NCBI RefSeq assembly: GCF_001040945.1
Contig: NZ_CP011930.1
Span: forward strand, 2,891,704 to 2,955,703
DNA: 64,000 nt
Direction: 5' to 3'
Source of the DNA: Herbaspirillum seropedicae
Lineage (GTDB): Bacteria; Pseudomonadota; Gammaproteobacteria; Burkholderiales; Burkholderiaceae_D
In this document: one piece after another, positions 44,066 through 53,044 of the stretch
Numbering within the stretch: the first letter of the stretch is position 1
Layout of the letters: every line of letters starts with the position of its first letter
The notes under the pieces: model-generated
Seen by the model: the letters and a program-made list of their open reading frames with translations, nothing else
What the model was told of the DNA's origin: nothing
Databases searched by the model: none
Position numbers and translations under genes: made by a program

Positions 44066-46356
44066 GACGCCCGCCGCTCTGGCTGCTGCCCTTGATCCTG
44101 CTGCTGTCCTGCCTGCCGGGGTGGGCCGCTGAACCGGGCGACGAACTGTTGTTGCTGGAGGTCGCCATCAACGGGCGCGACACCAATCTGGTGGCGCAAT
44201 TCACCCGCCGCCAGCGCGAGCTGTATGCCAGCGCCGCCGAGCTGCGCAGCCTGAACCTGCGGGTGGATGGCGGAGATGACGAGCTCATTGCCATCCGCGC
44301 CCTGGCCTCGCGCATCCAGCTCGACGAAGCTGCCGCCAAGGTCAACCTGGAGATTGCACCGCGTTTCATGAACATCACCGACATCGAAGCCAACAGCGCC
44401 GCGGCCAGAGTGCCGCTCTCGCCCGCAGCACAGGGCGCTGTACTGAACTACGACCTGCTGGCCAGCTCCGGCCAGGGTCAGCACGCGCTGGGCGGACTGT
44501 TCGATGCGCGCTGGTTCTCCGGCAGCGCTGTCGTGAGCTCCAGCGCCTTGGGCTACACCGGCAACAGCGGCGGCGTCTCGGCGCGGCTGGAAAGCACCTT
44601 GACCTATTCCCAGCCGGCCAGCCTCACGCGTTACCGTCTGGGCGACGTCATCAACAGCAGCCTGGCGTGGAGCCGTTCGGTGCGGCTCGGCGGCTTCCAG
44701 TACGCTTCGGACTTCAACCTGCGTCCCGACCTGGTGCGCTTCCCTACGCCATCCTTGGGCGGAGAAACGGTGGTGCCGTCGACGGTCGACCTGTTCGTCA
44801 ATGGCGTGCGCCAGTTGTCGCAGCCGGTGCCGCCCGGCCCCTTTGAAATCCGCCAGCCGCCTATCGCCAGCGGCGCGGGGCAGATCGCCGTGGCGGTGAC
44901 CGATGAGCTGGGACGGCAGACCTTGCGTACGGTGAATTTCTACGCAACGGACCGGCTTCTCAAGCCCGGCTTGTCCTCCTACTCGGCCGAAGGCGGCTGG
45001 GTGCGCCGCCATTATGGGCTGCGCAGCAATGACTATGGACAGTTCGCGCTGTCGGGAACAGCGCGTCATGGCGTGAGCGACTGGCTGACCCTGGAGGGTC
45101 ACGCCGAAGCCATGCACGGCCTGAAGTTGGGGGGCGGCGGCGCCGTCTTCAACCTCGGCAACCGCGCCGTGCTGGCCTCGGCGCTATCGGCCAGCAACGC
45201 GGCCAGCGGCTCGGGCCAGCAGTTCTCGCTGGCCATCGAACGCAACGCCGATCCCCTGAGCCTGTCGCTCAGCCGCACCCAGGCCACCCGCGACTACCAG
45301 GACATTGGCGCGCTCCAGGGAGCGCCCGTCTCCCGCAGCGCCACCGTGGCCACCTTGGGCATGAACCTGGGCAGCGCCGGCTCCTTGAGCATGGCGTATG
45401 CGCGCAGCAAGAGCCCGCTGCTGTTCACCGACCTCGGCACCACGGGCCTGGCCGACAGCGAGACCTTGACGCTCACCTACTTCAAATCACTGGGCAGCAC
45501 GGCCAGCATGTACCTGACCGGCTACCGCGACTTCCGCAACAGCGGCTATGGCGCCTCGGTGGGCATCATCATTCCCTTGGGCGGGCGCGATGTGGTCGGC
45601 GCCAGCATGAACAACAACAATGGCCAGCGCACCGCCACGCTGCAAGCCAGCCGTTCCACGGTCGCCATCGGCGACCTCGGCTGGCAGTTGCAGGACACCG
45701 AAGGCAGTTACCAGCAACGCCTGGCCCAGCTCAACTACAAGAGCCGCGTCGGCAGCTTCAGCGCCGGCGTCTCGCAGGGCGGCACCATTTCCAGCCAGCG
45801 CCTGGGTGCGCGCGGCGCGCTGGCCTTCATGGATGGCGGCGTCTTCGCCTCGGACTGGATCGACGACAGCTTCGCCGTGGTCAATGCCAGCGGCGTGAAG
45901 AATGTCGGCATCTACAACGAGAACCGCTATGCCGGACGCACCGACGACAATGGTCAGTTGCTGCTGACCGACCTGCGCGCCTACGACGTCAACAAGATCT
46001 CGGTGGACGTGCTGGACCTGCCGTTGACCTTGCAACTGGATCAGTCCGACCAGTACGTCAAGCCGCGCGATCGTTCCGGCGTCATCGTCCATTTCAATGC
46101 ACGGCGCGCCTCGGATGTGACGCTCACGCTCAAGGATGCGGCGGGCAACTATCTCCCGATCGGCGCAAGCATCCGGGTCAGGGAAACGGGCCTGGAGGCG
46201 CCGGTGGGCTACGATGGCGTGAGCTATCTGCAGGAGCTGGCGCCGCTCAATACGCTGGATGTACTGCTGCCCTCGGGCGACCAGTGCCATGCCACGCTGG
46301 TGCCGCCGGTGCGCAGCGAGGGAGGGATGGCCAATGAAGTGGTGGTGTGCCGATGA
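44062..46356 (+). CDS. Archaic fimbrial usher (CsuD-like)
   Basis: A 764-residue outer-membrane usher. TTG 44062 is the best start because it directly gives a signal peptide (LLPLILLLSCLPGWA) and overlaps the chaperone stop. The N-terminal domain has LLLEVAINGRDT, the central barrel repeats Gly/aromatic strands with LRPDLVRFPTPSLGGETVVPSTVDLFVNG marking the plug entrance (in pieces), and the C-terminal domain ends HATLVPPVRSEGG. It lacks the long cysteine-paired C-terminus of type 1 ushers, as archaic ushers do. It exports and polymerises the SCPU subunits. Confidence 0.9.
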   Translation: MRRPPLWLLPLILLLSCLPGWAAEPGDELLLLEVAINGRDTNLVAQFTRRQRELYASAAELRSLNLRVDGGDDELIAIRALASRIQLDEAAAKVNLEIAPRFMNITDIEANSAAARVPLSPAAQGAVLNYDLLASSGQGQHALGGLFDARWFSGSAVVSSSALGYTGNSGGVSARLESTLTYSQPASLTRYRLGDVINSSLAWSRSVRLGGFQYASDFNLRPDLVRFPTPSLGGETVVPSTVDLFVNGVRQLSQPVPPGPFEIRQPPIASGAGQIAVAVTDELGRQTLRTVNFYATDRLLKPGLSSYSAEGGWVRRHYGLRSNDYGQFALSGTARHGVSDWLTLEGHAEAMHGLKLGGGGAVFNLGNRAVLASALSASNAASGSGQQFSLAIERNADPLSLSLSRTQATRDYQDIGALQGAPVSRSATVATLGMNLGSAGSLSMAYARSKSPLLFTDLGTTGLADSETLTLTYFKSLGSTASMYLTGYRDFRNSGYGASVGIIIPLGGRDVVGASMNNNNGQRTATLQASRSTVAIGDLGWQLQDTEGSYQQRLAQLNYKSRVGSFSAGVSQGGTISSQRLGARGALAFMDGGVFASDWIDDSFAVVNASGVKNVGIYNENRYAGRTDDNGQLLLTDLRAYDVNKISVDVLDLPLTLQLDQSDQYVKPRDRSGVIVHFNARRASDVTLTLKDAAGNYLPIGASIRVRETGLEAPVGYDGVSYLQELAPLNTLDVLLPSGDQCHATLVPPVRSEGGMANEVVVCR

Positions 46357-46381
46357 ATATCGTCTTTGCCAGGGAGCCCGC

Positions 46382-46852
46382 ATGAGAATGGCCCGCGCCG
46401 CGATACTGGCCCTGCTGCTAGTCGCCGGGACGCCTGCGGGTGCGCAGCAGGTGTGCTCGGCCTCGTCCAGTCCGGTTTCCTTCGGCCTCTACGATCCGCA
46501 ATCCAGCGCCACCATCGACAACGCCGGCAGCATCAGCGTGACCTGCCAGGCCACGGTGTCGCTGTTGATGGCCTACACTGTCAAGCTCAGCAGCGGCAAC
46601 AGCGGCGCGCTGTCGCAACGCAAGATGCTCAGCGGCGCCAACAGCCTGAACTACCAGGTCTATACCGATGCGGCCCGCAGCAGCATCTGGGGCGACGGTT
46701 CCTCCGGCACCAGCTTCATCACCGACGGCTACCTGTTGCAGGTGCTCACGCCGGTGGTGAAGCACTACACCGTCTATGGACGGGTACCCGGCAGCCAGAA
46801 TGTGAAGGCGGGTAGTTACCTGGATACGCTTACCATCCTCATCACCTACTGA
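46382..46852 (+). CDS. Spore coat U-domain pilus subunit
   Basis: A 156-residue subunit from ATG 46382 with AGGGAG ahead. A signal peptide (ILALLLVAGTPAGA) precedes a single SCPU domain starting QQVCSASSSPVSFGLYDPQ, a second Cys in SVTCQAT, and the terminal strand DTLTILITY. In Csu systems the gene after the usher codes a two-domain tip adhesin of about 330 residues; this one is only one domain long, so it may be a minor subunit or a reduced tip. Confidence 0.85.
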   Translation: MRMARAAILALLLVAGTPAGAQQVCSASSSPVSFGLYDPQSSATIDNAGSISVTCQATVSLLMAYTVKLSSGNSGALSQRKMLSGANSLNYQVYTDAARSSIWGDGSSGTSFITDGYLLQVLTPVVKHYTVYGRVPGSQNVKAGSYLDTLTILITY

Positions 46853-47045
46853 AGCGTGGCACAGAGGACAGGTCTGCAGCATGTTTGCCACGCATCAGGT
46901 TTTTCCCGAGGACTATTGGCAGCTTCTTAAGGAATACCCGGATGTTGTCTCCTCGACCCTGCCGCTAAAGTGTCTCCATACCAGCTGCACAGGGAAGTTC
47001 ACGCAAGGGGCGCGAACGGGGCAGCCAGACATCAGGAGAACCAAC

Positions 47046-47546
47046 ATGTTCGTGACCAAGAAAAACCGCTTCATCGCCGCTTGCGTGGCCGCCGCTACCC
47101 TGACCTGCGCCGCTCCGGCTTCTTTCGCAGCAACGGCCAGCGCCTCCCTGACCATCAGCGCTTCGGTGGTGGCTTCCTGCACTGTGGTGGGTTCTTCGAT
47201 CGCCTTCGGCGCCTACACCCAGGCCGTGGTGAACCAGACCGGCAGCATCACCGTCCAGTGCACCAACGGCACTGCCTACAACGTGGGTCTGGATGCCGGC
47301 ACCGGCACCGGTGCTACCGTCAGCAACCGCAAGATGAGCGCCTCCGGCGGCGGCACCCTGAACTATGCCCTGTACCGCGACTCGGCCCGCAGCAGCAACT
47401 GGGGCTCGACCATCGGCACCGACACCCTGACCGGCACTGGCAGCGGCCTGGCCCAGACCCTGACCGTGTATGGCCAGATCCCGGCCGCCCAGACGCCGCT
47501 GGCTGGCTCCTATTCGGATACCGTGACCGTGACGCTGACCTACTGA
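47046..47546 (+). CDS. Spore coat U-domain pilus subunit (probable major pilin)
   Basis: A 166-residue subunit from ATG 47046, preceded by AGGAG. A signal peptide (FIAACVAAATLTCAAPASFA) is followed by SASLTISASVVASCTVVGS, the second Cys in ITVQCTNGT, and SDTVTVTLTY at the end. An in-frame upstream ATG at 46881 would add 55 residues ahead of the signal and is rejected. The 193-bp gap from the previous gene and good ribosome site suggest separately boosted expression, as for a main structural subunit. Composition is unusually Thr/Ser/Ala rich. Confidence 0.85.
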   Translation: MFVTKKNRFIAACVAAATLTCAAPASFAATASASLTISASVVASCTVVGSSIAFGAYTQAVVNQTGSITVQCTNGTAYNVGLDAGTGTGATVSNRKMSASGGGTLNYALYRDSARSSNWGSTIGTDTLTGTGSGLAQTLTVYGQIPAAQTPLAGSYSDTVTVTLTY

Positions 47547-47712
47547 ATCAATGCATCAATGAATTTATGAATTTATGAATGGCTGATACCAGGCTTGGCG
47601 CGCTTTTGACACAAGGATCGCGGCGCCGCTGTCGCACTGCGGCTTGACGCCCAGGCGAGCCGGGGATTACAACATCAGCCATGCGCGATACCGGGGAAAC
47701 CGGAGGGGGTGG

Positions 47713-47748
47713 ACGGTGTACTTCTTGATGAAGTACACCGTTTTTTTT
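47713..47748 (+). terminator. Strong Rho-independent terminator
   Basis: A perfect 12-bp stem (ACGGTGTACTTC with GAAGTACACCGT), five-base loop TTGAT and a run of eight T. It lies 167 bp beyond the last pilin stop, so it either ends the pilus transcript or an unannotated small RNA. Confidence 0.9.
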
Positions 47749-47802
47749 AGTCTTGATCCGGGGAGGTGGTTGTCACACGCTAGATGGCCGCCGCCCCGAA
47801 AG

Positions 47803-47877
47803 GTTTTTACTGCGCAAAAACAAAAACGCCTCATTCTTGCGAATGAGGCGTTTTATCTGGCGGAGCGGACGGGGCTC
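47803..47877 (-). repeat. Duplicate of tRNA-Asp 3' end plus terminator, copy 1
   Basis: Matches 47968-48042 at 74 of 75 positions (the one difference is at 47809). On the minus strand it contains the last 20 nucleotides of tRNA-Asp including CCA (47858-47877), followed by the terminator hairpin (47825-47852). The rest of the tRNA is missing. It resembles an attachment-site duplication. Confidence 0.9.
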
Positions 47878-47980
47878 TCCTACACAGGCGCAGGCCGCGG
47901 AATCGCTTGCAAGCGATTCCCTTCTCGCCCCGCCGGGAGCCGCGCAGGCGGCTCCCTCCCCTCCGCAGTTTTTGCTGCGC

Positions 47981-48017
47981 AAAAACAAAAACGCCTCATT
48001 CTTGCGAATGAGGCGTT
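47981..48017 (-). terminator. Terminator of the hupB-tRNA transcript
   Basis: A 12-bp stem AACGCCTCATTC / GAATGAGGCGTT (47990-48001 and 48006-48017), loop of four, followed on the minus strand by TTTTGTTTTT. It begins five bases after the tRNA-Asp CCA end. Confidence 0.9.
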
Positions 48018-48022
48018 TTATC

Positions 48023-48099
48023 TGGCGGAGCGGACGGGGCTCGAACCCGCGACCCCCGGCGTGACAGGCCGGTATTCTAACCAACTGAACTACCGCTCC
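48023..48099 (-). tRNA. tRNA-Asp (GTC)
   Basis: A 77-nt gene with encoded CCA. The acceptor stem starts GGAGCGG and ends CCGCTCC, the anticodon loop reads CTGTCAC with anticodon GTC (complement of 48063-48065), and the T arm carries GGTTCGAGC. It follows tRNA-Val on the same strand by 25 bp. Confidence 0.97.
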
Positions 48100-48124
48100 T
48101 AAACTGGTGCTGACTGCAAGATGC

Positions 48125-48200
48125 TGGTGGGCGCTGAGAGGCTCGAACTCCCGACCTAAGCCTTGTAAGGGCTCCGCTCTACCAACTGAGCTAAGCGCCC
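48125..48200 (-). tRNA. tRNA-Val (TAC)
   Basis: A 76-nt gene with encoded CCA. The acceptor stem is GGGCGCT with AGCGCCC, the anticodon loop is CTTACAA with anticodon TAC, and the T arm contains AGTTCGAGC. It is 49 bp downstream of hupB with no terminator between, so it is probably processed from a hupB-tRNA transcript. Confidence 0.97.
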
Positions 48201-48249
48201 GGCAACCTTGAACAGTCTCGTTGCTTGTTACCTCAGCAACGAAAGAACA

Positions 48250-48522
48250 TTATTTTATAGCATCTTTTAAAGCTTTGCCAGCTTTAAATTTCGGAACCTT
48301 TGCTGCCTTGATCTTGATCGCTGCACCAGTCTGCGGATTGCGACCGGTACGGGCTGCGCGCTTGCCCACGGCGAAGGTGCCGAAACCTACCAGCGTCACC
48401 GTGCCATTCTTCTTCAGCGTGGTCTTTACTGCACCGATGAATGCGTCTACTGCACGTCCCGCGGCTGCCTTGGAAATGTCTGCTTCGCCGGCAATGTGTT
48501 CAATCAGTTCGCCTTTATTCAC
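48250..48522 (-). CDS. hupB: HU family DNA-binding protein beta
   Basis: A 90-residue HU protein. [21 protein letters not shown] starts the dimerising helices, [27 protein letters not shown] is the DNA-bending arm with the Pro at its tip, and [11 protein letters not shown] ends the protein. It is a nucleoid architectural protein. The order clpX-lon-hupB-tRNA-Val-tRNA-Asp is conserved among betaproteobacteria. Confidence 0.96.
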   Translation of the reverse strand: MNKGELIEHIAGEADISKAAAGRAVDAFIGAVKTTLKKNGTVTLVGFGTFAVGKRAARTGRNPQTGAAIKIKAAKVPKFKAGKALKDAIK

Positions 48523-48746
48523 TTACGCCCCTCGAACAAGTAATTGTTTGATTTCATTTCAAGTGACAGCGTGTGACCCAACGACAGAGTCCCCTCACCG
48601 TCGCTTGCCTCGCGGAAAAATTCCGCAGCGCGTATTAAACAAGCCGCTAACCCAGGTGTCAAGCGAGTCTGCGGCCTATGCCGCGATTTTCAGTGAGCTT
48701 TTTTATCGCTTGGTCAGCAAAACCCTGGCGAACCCCAGCACGTAAG

Positions 48747-48771
48747 AAAAAAGCGCCTCCGAGGAGGCGCT
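48747..48771 (-). terminator. Rho-independent terminator of lon
   Basis: AGCGCCTCC at 48752-48760 pairs with GGAGGCGCT at 48763-48771, followed on the minus strand by six T. It starts about 40 bp after the lon stop. Confidence 0.85.
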
Positions 48772-48808
48772 CTTCACTACTACTGAGACAAAGATGAAGG
48801 TTTTAGGC

Positions 48809-51217
48809 TCAGTGCTTCACGACCGGGTCTGTCGCCCCTTCCTTGGGAGCCACCGCCGCTTCGACGATCGCCTCGTCTTCACTGAGCGGCACCGGTTGCC
48901 GTTCCAGCGCCACTTCCAGTACCTTGTCGATCCAACGCACCGGGATGATCTCCAGCTTGTTCTTCACGTTGTCCGGAATCTCGGCCAGATCCTTCACGTT
49001 CTGCTCAGGAATGAGCACGGTCTTGATGCCGCCGCGATGCGCTGCCAACAGCTTTTCCTTCAGACCGCCGATGGGCAGCACTTCGCCGCGCAGGGTGATT
49101 TCACCCGTCATGGCCACATCAGCGCGCACCGGAATGCCGCTGAAGATGGACACCAGCGCCGTCGTCATGGCGATACCGGCAGACGGACCGTCCTTGGGCG
49201 TCGCACCTTCCGGCACGTGGATGTGGATGTCGCTCTTCTCGAACACTTCGTTCTTGATGCCGAGCTTGCGGGCACGGCTGCGAACGACGGTGCGTGCAGC
49301 TTCGATCGACTCCTTCATCACATCGCCCAGCGTACCGGTGCGGATGATCTGGCCCTTGCCGGGCATGTTCACCGCTTCGATGGTCAACAGGTCGCCACCC
49401 ACCTCGGTCCAGGCCAGGCCAACCACTTGGCCGATCTGGTTTTCCTTCTCGGCGATGCCGAAGTCGAAGCGACGCACGCCCAGGAACTTGTCCAGATTGC
49501 GCGACGTGACGGTGACCTTCTTTTCCTGCTTCTTCAGCAGCAAGAGCTTCACCACCTTGCGGCAGATCTTCGAGACTTCGCGTTCCAGCGAGCGCACACC
49601 GGCTTCACGGGTGTAGTAGCGGATGATGTCGCGGATGGCCGATTCGGCCACACTGATCTCGCCTTCCTTCAGGCCGTTGTTCTTGATCTGCTTGGGCAGC
49701 AGGTAGCGCTGCGCAATGCTGGTCTTCTCGTCCTCGGTGTAACCCGACAGGCGGATCACTTCCATCCGGTCCAGCAGCGCCGGCGGGATATTGAAGGAGT
49801 TCGAGGTCGCCACGAACATCACGTCCGACAGGTCGAAGTCGACTTCGATGTAGTGGTCGGAGAAGGTGTGGTTCTGCTCCGGATCCAGCACTTCCAGCAG
49901 GGCCGACGACGGATCGCCACGGAAGTCCATGCCCAGCTTGTCGATTTCATCGAGCAGGAACAGCGGATTGCGCACGCCGACCTTGGACAGGCTTTGCAGG
50001 ATCTTGCCCGGCATGGAGCCGATGTAGGTACGACGGTGACCGCGGATCTCGGCCTCGTCACGCACGCCACCCAGCGCCATGCGCACGAACTTGCGGTTCG
50101 TCGCGCGGGCGATGGACTGGCCCAGCGAGGTCTTGCCCACGCCAGGGGGGCCGACGAAGCACAGGATCGGCGCCTTCAGCTTGTCCACGCGCTGTTGCAC
50201 GGCGAGATATTCCAGGATGCGTTCCTTGACCTTCTCCAGGCCATAGTGATCGCCTTCCAGCACCTTCTCGGCGTTGGTCAGATCATTGTTGACCTTGGAC
50301 TTCTTCTTCCACGGCAGCGCCACCAGGGTGTCGATGTAGTTGCGCACCACGGTAGCCTCAGCCGACATGGGCGACATCAGCTTCAACTTCTTCAGCTCGG
50401 ACTGGGCCTTTTCCAGGGCTTCCTTGGGCATCTTGGCCGCAGCGATCTTCTTTTCCAGCTCTTCCAGATCGGCGCCGTCTTCGCCTTCGCCCAGTTCCTT
50501 CTGGATGGCCTTGACCTGTTCGTTCAGGTAATACTCGCGCTGCGACTTTTCCATCTGGCGCTTGACGCGGCCACGGATGCGCTTTTCGACCTGCAGGATG
50601 TCGAGCTCGCCTTCCAGCTGACCGAGCAGGTGCTCGTAGCGCTTGGCGACGTTGAAGATCTCCAGGATCACCTGCTTCTGTTCCAGCTTCAGCGGCAGAT
50701 GCGCGGCGATGGTGTCGGCCAGGCGACCAGCGTCGTCGATGCCGGCCAGCGAGGTCAGGATCTCGGGCGGGATCTTCTTGTTCAGCTTCACGTACTGGTC
50801 GAACTGCTGCACGATGGTGCGACGCATGGCTTCCACTTCGGCGTCATCGCCCTGCTCGGATTCCACCGGGGTCAGGTCGGCGACGAAGTGGGTGTCCAGT
50901 TCGCTGATGTGATGGATGCGTGCGCGCTGCGCGCCTTCGACCAGCACCTTCACGGTGCCGTCGGGCAGCTTCAGCATCTGCAGGATGTTGGCCACGCAGC
51001 CGATTTCGTAAATGTCTTCAGCCGAGGGCTCATCCTTGGCGGCCGCTTTCTGGGCCGCCAGCATGATGCTCTTGCCCTGCTCCATGGCCGCTTCCAGCGC
51101 CTTGATCGACTTCGGGCGGCCGACGAAGAGCGGAATCACCATATGCGGGAAGACAACCACATCCCGTAAGGGCAACAGCGGCAATTGCGATTGTTCTGTA
51201 AGTATCGGAGTCGTCAT
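48809..51217 (-). CDS. lon: ATP-dependent protease Lon
   Basis: An 802-residue Lon protease from ATG 51217. The N-terminal substrate domain begins LPLLPLRDVVVFPHMVIPLFVGR, the AAA+ module has GPPGVGKTSL and a sensor LLDEIDK, and the proteolytic dyad is Ser679 in KDGPSAGIAM with Lys722 in LKEKLLAA, matching the E. coli numbering. It degrades misfolded and regulatory proteins in the cytoplasm. The C-terminal tail after residue 775 (EDEAIVEAAVAPKEGA) is a short acidic extension. It follows clpX with its own terminator and promoter region between. Confidence 0.97.
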   Translation of the reverse strand: MTTPILTEQSQLPLLPLRDVVVFPHMVIPLFVGRPKSIKALEAAMEQGKSIMLAAQKAAAKDEPSAEDIYEIGCVANILQMLKLPDGTVKVLVEGAQRARIHHISELDTHFVADLTPVESEQGDDAEVEAMRRTIVQQFDQYVKLNKKIPPEILTSLAGIDDAGRLADTIAAHLPLKLEQKQVILEIFNVAKRYEHLLGQLEGELDILQVEKRIRGRVKRQMEKSQREYYLNEQVKAIQKELGEGEDGADLEELEKKIAAAKMPKEALEKAQSELKKLKLMSPMSAEATVVRNYIDTLVALPWKKKSKVNNDLTNAEKVLEGDHYGLEKVKERILEYLAVQQRVDKLKAPILCFVGPPGVGKTSLGQSIARATNRKFVRMALGGVRDEAEIRGHRRTYIGSMPGKILQSLSKVGVRNPLFLLDEIDKLGMDFRGDPSSALLEVLDPEQNHTFSDHYIEVDFDLSDVMFVATSNSFNIPPALLDRMEVIRLSGYTEDEKTSIAQRYLLPKQIKNNGLKEGEISVAESAIRDIIRYYTREAGVRSLEREVSKICRKVVKLLLLKKQEKKVTVTSRNLDKFLGVRRFDFGIAEKENQIGQVVGLAWTEVGGDLLTIEAVNMPGKGQIIRTGTLGDVMKESIEAARTVVRSRARKLGIKNEVFEKSDIHIHVPEGATPKDGPSAGIAMTTALVSIFSGIPVRADVAMTGEITLRGEVLPIGGLKEKLLAAHRGGIKTVLIPEQNVKDLAEIPDNVKNKLEIIPVRWIDKVLEVALERQPVPLSEDEAIVEAAVAPKEGATDPVVKH

Positions 51218-51329
51218 GGCGGGCCTTATCAATAAGTACTGTGAATGATGTTGGCACGAGTGACCAAAACACAAGTCCGGCAGACTAAAAATTCGCCGGT
51301 TGCGCGTTGTCATGATCGCAACAAAATAA

Positions 51330-51366
51330 AAAAGCCACACGCGAAGCTAGCTCCGGGTGGCTTTTC
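51330..51366 (-). terminator. Rho-independent terminator of clpX
   Basis: AAAAGCCAC at 51330-51338 pairs with GTGGCTTTT at 51357-51365; the inner AGCTAGCT adds pairing. On the minus strand it is followed by TTTATTTT. It separates clpX from lon. Confidence 0.85.
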
Positions 51367-51502
51367 GATGGAAGCCAGATAATGTGCGCCGGTTTATTTT
51401 ACCGTGTTTGCGGTGACCGGACTTCGTGGTGGCTTCTTGCTACCGGAAGGCGTCCAGCTGCGGACGCATTCCTTTCCTGCTCTTGCTTCATCTGCCGGGC
51501 AA

Positions 51503-52768
51503 TCAGCCGCCCGACACCTTTGGCTGGTCGTGATAGATCAGGAGCGGCTTGGCGCCGTTGGTGATGGTGTTTTCATCGACCACCACCTTGGCCACGTTCT
51601 GCTCGCTCGGCAGTTCATACATCACATCCAGCAGAGCGTGTTCCAGGATGGAGCGCAGGCCGCGCGCGCCGGTCTTGCGGGCCAGCGCCTTCTTGGCGAT
51701 GGCGTGCATGGCGGCGGGACGGATCTCCAGCTCGGCGCCTTCCATCTGCAACAGCTTGGCGTACTGCTTGATGAGCGCGTTCTTGGGCTCGATCAGGATC
51801 TGGATCAACGCGTCCTCATCCAACTCGTTGAGCGTCGCAATCACCGGCAGGCGACCGACCAGTTCGGGGATCAGGCCGAACTTGACCAGGTCTTCCGGCT
51901 CGGCATTGAGCAACACTTCCGAATTGCTCTTCTGGGTCTGGCTCTTTACGCTGGCAGAGAAACCGATGCCGCTCTTTTCGGAACGGTCGGAAATGATCCT
52001 GGCCAGACCGTCGAATGCGCCGCCGCAGATGAACATGATGTTGGTCGTGTCGATCTGCACGAAGTCCTGGTTCGGATGCTTGCGGCCGCCTTGCGGGGGT
52101 ACCGACGCCATGGTGCCTTCGATGAGCTTCAGCAGGGCCTGCTGCACGCCTTCGCCGGACACGTCGCGAGTGATCGAGGGGTTGTCGGACTTGCGGGAAA
52201 TCTTGTCGATCTCGTCGATGTAGACGATGCCCTTCTGGGCTTTCTCGACTTCGTAATTGCAGTTCTGCAGCAGCTTCTGGATGATGTTTTCCACGTCCTC
52301 GCCGACATAGCCGGCTTCGGTCAGCGTGGTCGCATCGGCGATCACGAAGGGAACGTTGAGCATGCGCGCCAGGGTCTGCGCCAGCAGGGTCTTGCCCGAG
52401 CCGGTGGGGCCGACCAGCAGGATGTTGCTCTTGGCCAGCTCGACATCATCCTTCTTGCCGAGATGCTTCAGGCGCTTGTAGTGGTTATACACCGCCACCG
52501 ACAGGATGCGCTTGGCCGTAGCCTGTCCGATCACATACTGGTCCAGCAGTTCGGTGATTTCCTGGGGCGTGGGCAGGTCCGACTTGGCGCCGGCCACGTT
52601 TTCCACGCTGGCGGCCTCATCGCGGATGATGTCATTGCACAGGTCGATGCATTCGTCGCAGATGAAGACCGAAGGACCGGCGATGAGCTTCTTGACTTCA
52701 TGCTGGCTCTTGCCGCAGAAGGAGCAGTAAAGCAGTTTTTCGCCGCTGGAGGATTTTTTCTCAGACAT
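51503..52768 (-). CDS. clpX: ClpXP protease ATPase subunit ClpX
   Basis: A 421-residue AAA+ unfoldase. The N-terminal zinc domain has CSFCGKSQ and CDECIDLC (Cys15, 18, 37, 40), then [12 protein letters not shown] (Walker A), VYIDEIDKI (Walker B), the pore-loop region and [16 protein letters not shown], and the ClpP-contacting LIGF-type segment lies within the expected insertion (KSGIGFSA). It recognises tagged substrates and threads them into ClpP. The 276-bp gap to clpP contains a terminator, so clpX has its own promoter. Confidence 0.97.
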   Translation of the reverse strand: MSEKKSSSGEKLLYCSFCGKSQHEVKKLIAGPSVFICDECIDLCNDIIRDEAASVENVAGAKSDLPTPQEITELLDQYVIGQATAKRILSVAVYNHYKRLKHLGKKDDVELAKSNILLVGPTGSGKTLLAQTLARMLNVPFVIADATTLTEAGYVGEDVENIIQKLLQNCNYEVEKAQKGIVYIDEIDKISRKSDNPSITRDVSGEGVQQALLKLIEGTMASVPPQGGRKHPNQDFVQIDTTNIMFICGGAFDGLARIISDRSEKSGIGFSASVKSQTQKSNSEVLLNAEPEDLVKFGLIPELVGRLPVIATLNELDEDALIQILIEPKNALIKQYAKLLQMEGAELEIRPAAMHAIAKKALARKTGARGLRSILEHALLDVMYELPSEQNVAKVVVDENTITNGAKPLLIYHDQPKVSGG

Positions 52769-52970
52769 AGAGCTACTAGGATAGAAGTTACGACCCGATC
52801 ATACCCGCGAAATCCGGATTCGTCACGGCCTGGTCATGATTGCCGCCCCACAATGCTTCACAGGACCGCCATATGACCGTTATATGTCACTGCCAGTGCC
52901 ATTTATCAAGCAAACAGAAGCCAAAAAGCCGCTCTGTGCCAATTTAGTCAAAAATTTGCGCAGAAAGGCA

Positions 52971-53009
52971 AAAAAAATGCCCGAACGATATTCCGTCCGG
53001 GCATTTTTT
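52971..53009 (-). terminator. Rho-independent terminator of clpP
   Basis: A long stem AAAAATGCCCG / CGGGCATTTTT with a loop region around ACGATATTCCGT. It is flanked by A and T runs and sits about 36 bp after the clpP stop on the minus strand. Confidence 0.9.
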
Positions 53010-53044
53010 CGCGTTTTTACGACGCCGTGCTTGCCAACAACAGC

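Larger units (their letters stand above)
47547..48022. other. Intergenic region with terminator and tRNA-Asp fragment duplication
   Basis: A 476-bp region without a convincing gene. It contains a strong plus-strand terminator at 47713-47748 and two 75-bp copies of a tRNA-Asp 3' end plus terminator (47803-47877 and 47968-48042, the second continuous with the intact tRNA). The 90 bp between the copies is GC-rich with small dyads and shows no coding signal. Confidence 0.6.

Noticed and set aside
46881-47045. In-frame upstream start for the third pilin.
   Set aside because: It would bury the signal peptide 55 residues inside; ATG 47046 has a good ribosome site.
48794-51169. Long plus-strand open frame opposite lon.
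   Set aside because: Leu/His/Gln-rich antisense shadow; lon is complete with its catalytic dyad.
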